From Sphingobacteriaceae bacterium (lineage in GTDB: Bacteria > Bacteroidota > Bacteroidia > Sphingobacteriales > Sphingobacteriaceae): a stretch of DNA of 64,000 nucleotides. Within the stretch, counting starts at the first letter, position 1; every line of letters starts with the position of its first letter. Shown in pieces: positions 61,286-64,000 of this stretch. The notes under the pieces were generated by a model. The model searched no databases, had not been told where the DNA came from, and was given only the letters and a program-made list of their open reading frames with translations. The stretch is from positions 62,001 through 126,000 of the forward strand of contig JACMJM010000032.1 in assembly GCA_014380615.1 (NCBI GenBank), in the 5' to 3' direction. Made by a program: the position numbers and the translations under genes.

Positions 61286-62278
61286 ATGGAATATAGAAAA
61301 CTCGGCGAATCGGATCTGGAACTTTCGGTAATAACCTTTGGTGCCTGGGCGGCCGGTGGTTGGATGTGGGGTGGCACAGAGCGCAGCGAATCGGTAAATG
61401 CAATTCGCGAGGCGTATGAGGCAGGTGTTACCACGATAGACACCGCACCTGTTTACGGACAGGGATTAAGCGAAGAGATAGTAGGTGAAGCTATTAAAGG
61501 TTTGCCGAGAGATAAGGTTCAGATATTAACGAAATATGGCTTGCAATGGGGCGATCAGCGGGGCGAATTTTATTTTAACAGTAAAGATAATCAGGGAAAG
61601 GACCTGGCAATTTACAAGTATGCCGGACGGGATGGGGTTATTAAAGAGTGTGAAACCAGTCTTAGGCTATTGGGCACAGATTATATCGACCTCTATCAAA
61701 TTCATTGGAATGATCCGACTACCCCAATCACTGAAACTATGGAGGCGGTTGAACTTCTGATTCAGCAGGGGAAAGTACGATATGCAGGTGTATGTAATTA
61801 TAATGCCGACCAAATGATGGAAGCCGAAAACACCGTTAAGCTGGTTTCTAATCAAGTGCATTACAGCATGGTAAACCGCAAGATTGAAGAGGTGGTTGTT
61901 CCGCATTGCATTGCCAATAAAAAATCAATTCTGGCTTATAGCCCAATGGAGAGAGGGTTGTTAACCGGTAAAATTAAACCGGGATATGTATTCCCAGAGG
62001 GAGATCACCGATCAGGTAACAAGTCTTTTTCTCCTGAAAATATTGTTCAGGCCAATTCCTTTTTAGATAAGATAAAACATCTTGCCCAAGAAAAAGGTGT
62101 TTCAATCGGTCAGTTGGTGTTACGCTGGACCATCGATAAACCAGGTATAACCATTGCTTTGGCTGGTGCCAGAAACGCTGAACAAGCTATTCAGAATGCG
62201 GGGGCTGCTGATATTAAGTTGTCTGCTGAGGAAATGGGTTATATTAATATGCAACTCGAAGATTTAGTGCTCTTTTAA
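61286..62278 (+). CDS. Aldo/keto reductase
   Basis: A 330-residue NADPH-dependent TIM-barrel reductase. The catalytic tetrad is visible: Asp and Tyr in TIDTAPVYGQGLSEE, Lys in QILTKYG, His in YQIHWND. The late block ALAGARNAEQAIQNAG binds cofactor. Substrate unknown. It stands alone, between the atp terminator and a small exported-protein gene 21 bases downstream. Confidence 0.92.
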   Translation: MEYRKLGESDLELSVITFGAWAAGGWMWGGTERSESVNAIREAYEAGVTTIDTAPVYGQGLSEEIVGEAIKGLPRDKVQILTKYGLQWGDQRGEFYFNSKDNQGKDLAIYKYAGRDGVIKECETSLRLLGTDYIDLYQIHWNDPTTPITETMEAVELLIQQGKVRYAGVCNYNADQMMEAENTVKLVSNQVHYSMVNRKIEEVVVPHCIANKKSILAYSPMERGLLTGKIKPGYVFPEGDHRSGNKSFSPENIVQANSFLDKIKHLAQEKGVSIGQLVLRWTIDKPGITIALAGARNAEQAIQNAGAADIKLSAEEMGYINMQLEDLVLF

Positions 62279-62299
62279 TAAGAATTCTGATATTTGACT

Positions 62300-62833
62300 A
62301 TGCTATCTTTGAACGTATTCAACAAGGGCTTTTTAGTCGGGGTAATATTTCTTTCTACAGTTGCCTCAGCTAATGGGCAAGTATATCATTATAATAGCGA
62401 GGTCAGTTCGGTATACAAGCTTATCTTAAAGGAGTTTACTAAACCTTTGGCAATCAACTATAATACGAAAAACCGCGCATTCAAAAAAACTTCCTTTTGT
62501 AAGCCGGGAAACCATCAGTTGGATACGAACAATGTTAAACCAGTAGATTCAGATGAGTGGCGGGCGTTCCTTGCGTCTATAGATACTAGCCGAGTCCTCG
62601 ATTATAAAATAAACCCATCTTCTTTTGGCAGATATCGTACATCTAGTACTTCCCGTAAAAGAAAGAGCAGAATAACTCTGTCTTCACCAGTTTTTTCAGG
62701 TGACTACCAGCTTTGTGTATGCTATGTAGACCAATACAACTCACCTCTGAATGCGGCAGGTGTACTGTATTATCTAGAAAAAACGGGGCGAGGGTGGAGG
62801 GTTGTTAAAACAACAATGACTTATATTTCATAA
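62300..62833 (+). CDS. Hypothetical exported protein
   Basis: A 177-residue protein with a signal peptide (about 1-25, ending ANGQ). ATG at 62300 is chosen over the TTG at 62294. The mature part is polar, with a basic stretch RYRTSSTSRKRKSR near the middle and beta-like C-terminal segments. No family recognised. It lies 21 bases after the aldo/keto reductase gene. Confidence 0.6.
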   Translation: MLSLNVFNKGFLVGVIFLSTVASANGQVYHYNSEVSSVYKLILKEFTKPLAINYNTKNRAFKKTSFCKPGNHQLDTNNVKPVDSDEWRAFLASIDTSRVLDYKINPSSFGRYRTSSTSRKRKSRITLSSPVFSGDYQLCVCYVDQYNSPLNAAGVLYYLEKTGRGWRVVKTTMTYIS

Positions 62834-62837
62834 ATCA

Positions 62838-63010
62838 CTATTTCTTCTTCGGTACTTTTGCTCCGGCCTTTTTGGCTTCCGACAACCCAATTGCAATCGC
62901 CTGTTTATTAGAAGTTACTTTCTTTCCCGTTCCGGTTTTTAGCTTGCCTTCTTTCATCTCGTGCATGGCTTCCTCTACTTTCTCGCCAGCTTTTTTGAAT
63001 ACTTTGCCAT
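62838..63010 (-). pseudogene. Small basic DUF6496-like protein, frameshifted
   Basis: From a minus-strand ATG at 63010 the frame reads MAKYSKK and then runs into a stop after LARK. The other frame continues KKAGEKVEEAMHEMKEGKLK and KKVTSNKQAIAIGLSEAKKA to KVPKKK and a stop at 62838. Adding one A to the six-A run near 62990 would join them into a 57-residue Lys-rich protein of the DUF6496-like type. The downstream frame has no ATG, GTG or TTG before its first internal Met (62966). Either a real frameshift, a sequencing error in a homopolymer, or ribosomal slippage. Confidence 0.65.
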
Positions 63011-63063
63011 AGGTTCTGTGTTTTATTTTTAACCGATCAACTTAAACAAAAGCTTAAAAGGCT

Positions 63064-63093
63064 TTTGAGTATTGATTTTGATTCGTAATTTCG
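63064..63093 (+). promoter_or_regulatory. Bacteroidota-type promoter
   Basis: TTTG at 63064-63067, an 18-base spacer, then TAATTTCG at 63086-63093 (one base off TAnnTTTG). The ATG at 63111 follows 17 bases later. Confidence 0.45.
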
Positions 63094-63110
63094 CCTGATA
63101 AAATTTAGAA

Positions 63111-63326
63111 ATGGAAAATCCTGATCAGACTTATAAAGGTAAAAATTCTGCCAATGCCAATAACCCGGCTCATTATTCATTATTGGCAATAGGTGTTTTT
63201 GTAACGGTGTTAGGTGCGGTATTGCGTTTTATCGCAGACTGGGCTATGGTAGACGTAATTTCTAATATTATTCTTGTTATAGGAGTTTTTATTTGTCTTA
63301 AATCTGTCCTGGCTATTTTAAAGTAG
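63111..63326 (+). CDS. Small two-TM membrane protein
   Basis: A 71-residue protein with a polar Asn/Lys-rich N-terminus (about 1-24) and two TM helices (about 26-45 and 49-70). No family recognised. It is preceded by the promoter-like pair at 63064-63093 and followed after 87 bases by the secreted-protein gene at the window end. Confidence 0.65.
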   Translation: MENPDQTYKGKNSANANNPAHYSLLAIGVFVTVLGAVLRFIADWAMVDVISNIILVIGVFICLKSVLAILK

Positions 63327-63413
63327 TAGTCATAAAGCAGAGCACAAGCTAATTGTGTTTGAATTCTTTATTAAGAGATAAACCAAATGCCTGGCATCAG
63401 GCGTTATAGTATA

Positions 63414-64000
63414 ATGAAACGGATTTTGTTATACTTCATGCTATTTCTGCCATTGTTTTCCCTGGCGCAGAGTAATTCCAGCATTATAAAGATTGGTAAA
63501 CTTGTGTTAGAGGGAAGAAAGTCTTTTTATTTTTCAAAAGGCGATTCATCTGCATCTTTGATTATCGATACCCTTATTATGAAAGATAAATCCAAATTGT
63601 TTTTCACGAATAAGAAGAAGATAAATTTAGTTGTTAACCATGCCCAAATCGGTAAAGATTGTGTGATTTTTGGAACCGACGGTAAAAATAACGGTACCGA
63701 CTTAAACCTGTCAATGAATTTTATTGCCCTCAAAAGCCTTTATATTAATGTATCTGGCGAGGAAGCTAAAATCGCCAACAGACATTTTGATAATGGTAAC
63801 GGCGGGCAGGTAGTTTTAAATTATGTTTCAGGGGGTAAAAAACCTCAAACAACTGATAAGCGAGGCGCAGGCTATGTTTCTATTTCGAATAAAGCTGGCG
63901 GTAATTTGGTAAATCCTCAAACAGATATGGCTGTAATAATGGATCGTTTGCGGAACGGTACTGCCGGGAGGCCGCTTGGCCAATTTCCACAAGGGCGAGT
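63414..64000 (+). CDS. Exported protein, 3' end cut by window edge
   Basis: An open frame from ATG at 63414 to the last base (195 codons visible). The signal peptide runs MKRILLYFMLFLPLFSLAQS. The mature part has repeated short beta-like segments (GRKSFYFSKGDSSAS, VIFGTDGKNNGTDLN, NRHFDNGNGGQ) that could belong to a right-handed beta-helix, and a Gly/Pro-rich stretch at the end of what is visible (NGTAGRPLGQFPQGRV). No family is recognised and the C-terminus, which could carry a sorting domain, is outside the window. Confidence 0.65.
   Translation, partial: MKRILLYFMLFLPLFSLAQSNSSIIKIGKLVLEGRKSFYFSKGDSSASLIIDTLIMKDKSKLFFTNKKKINLVVNHAQIGKDCVIFGTDGKNNGTDLNLSMNFIALKSLYINVSGEEAKIANRHFDNGNGGQVVLNYVSGGKKPQTTDKRGAGYVSISNKAGGNLVNPQTDMAVIMDRLRNGTAGRPLGQFPQGR

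Overview
The window comes from a Bacteroidota chromosome, most likely the Sphingobacteriaceae (Pedobacter/Mucilaginibacter type). That placement is inferred from gene content. There is a complete gldKLMN type IX secretion (T9SS) core, a SprE/PorW-like lipoprotein, a large secreted protein with a T9SS C-terminal sorting domain, several Bacteroidota-specific DUF families (DUF4271, DUF4286), TAnnTTTG-type promoters, and an ATP synthase operon without atpD/atpC. I see no rRNA, tRNA, CRISPR array or prophage.

Layout. 1-2313 (+): DUF420 membrane protein (cut by the left edge), a small exported protein, DUF2461 protein, OmpA-type lipoprotein. 2314-2710: a gene-free stretch full of inverted repeats. 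2711-5403 (-): TPR protein, DUF4286, rfbC. 5624-9884 (+): an S9-peptidase-like lipoprotein that has lost its catalytic Ser and His, immediately followed by a histidine kinase and response regulator. 10049-15493 (-): a 1650-residue T9SS cargo and a small upstream partner. 15795-24041 (-): UbiA-like protein, metallophosphoesterase, MoxR-type ATPase plus VWA protein, sugar kinase, fasciclin protein, HemW, YgaP-like membrane protein. 24338-26851 (-): AsmA-like protein. 26986-30050 (+): CxxC membrane protein, esterase, malate:quinone oxidoreductase. 30190-34232: SGNH hydrolase divergent from an ABC transporter, the same arrangement as E. coli tesA/ybbA/ybbP. 34255-38833: small proteins, a lone ExbD, and a multi-PAS signalling protein with an H-box but no ATPase domain. 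38946-45565 (+): DUF4271, hemD, gldK, gldL, gldM, gldN. 45592-54356 (-): sprE/porW-like, PBP1A-like and uvrC run together, with adenine deaminase upstream. 54391-55012: a RAYT/IS200-like transposase between inverted REP-like palindromes. 55077-61152 (+): ATP synthase atpZ, AtpI-like, atpB-E-F-H-A-G. 61286-64000: aldo/keto reductase, small exported proteins, a frameshifted small gene, and a secreted protein cut by the right edge.

How the genes work together. GldK/L/M/N form the periplasmic ring and the proton-driven motor of the T9SS, SprE/PorW belongs to the same machine, and the 1650-residue protein is a likely substrate. The ATP synthase genes have lengthened gaps containing short repeats and a terminator-like hairpin directly after the c-subunit gene.

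The strongest candidate for something not described before is the 5624-9884 cassette: an apparently dead S9 peptidase lipoprotein encoded 6 nt ahead of a two-component system, suggesting a binding or sensing accessory rather than a protease. Other unusual points are a HYR domain split by about 190 residues in the T9SS cargo, the REP/RAYT locus, and the structured repeats at 2340-2680 and in the atp operon.
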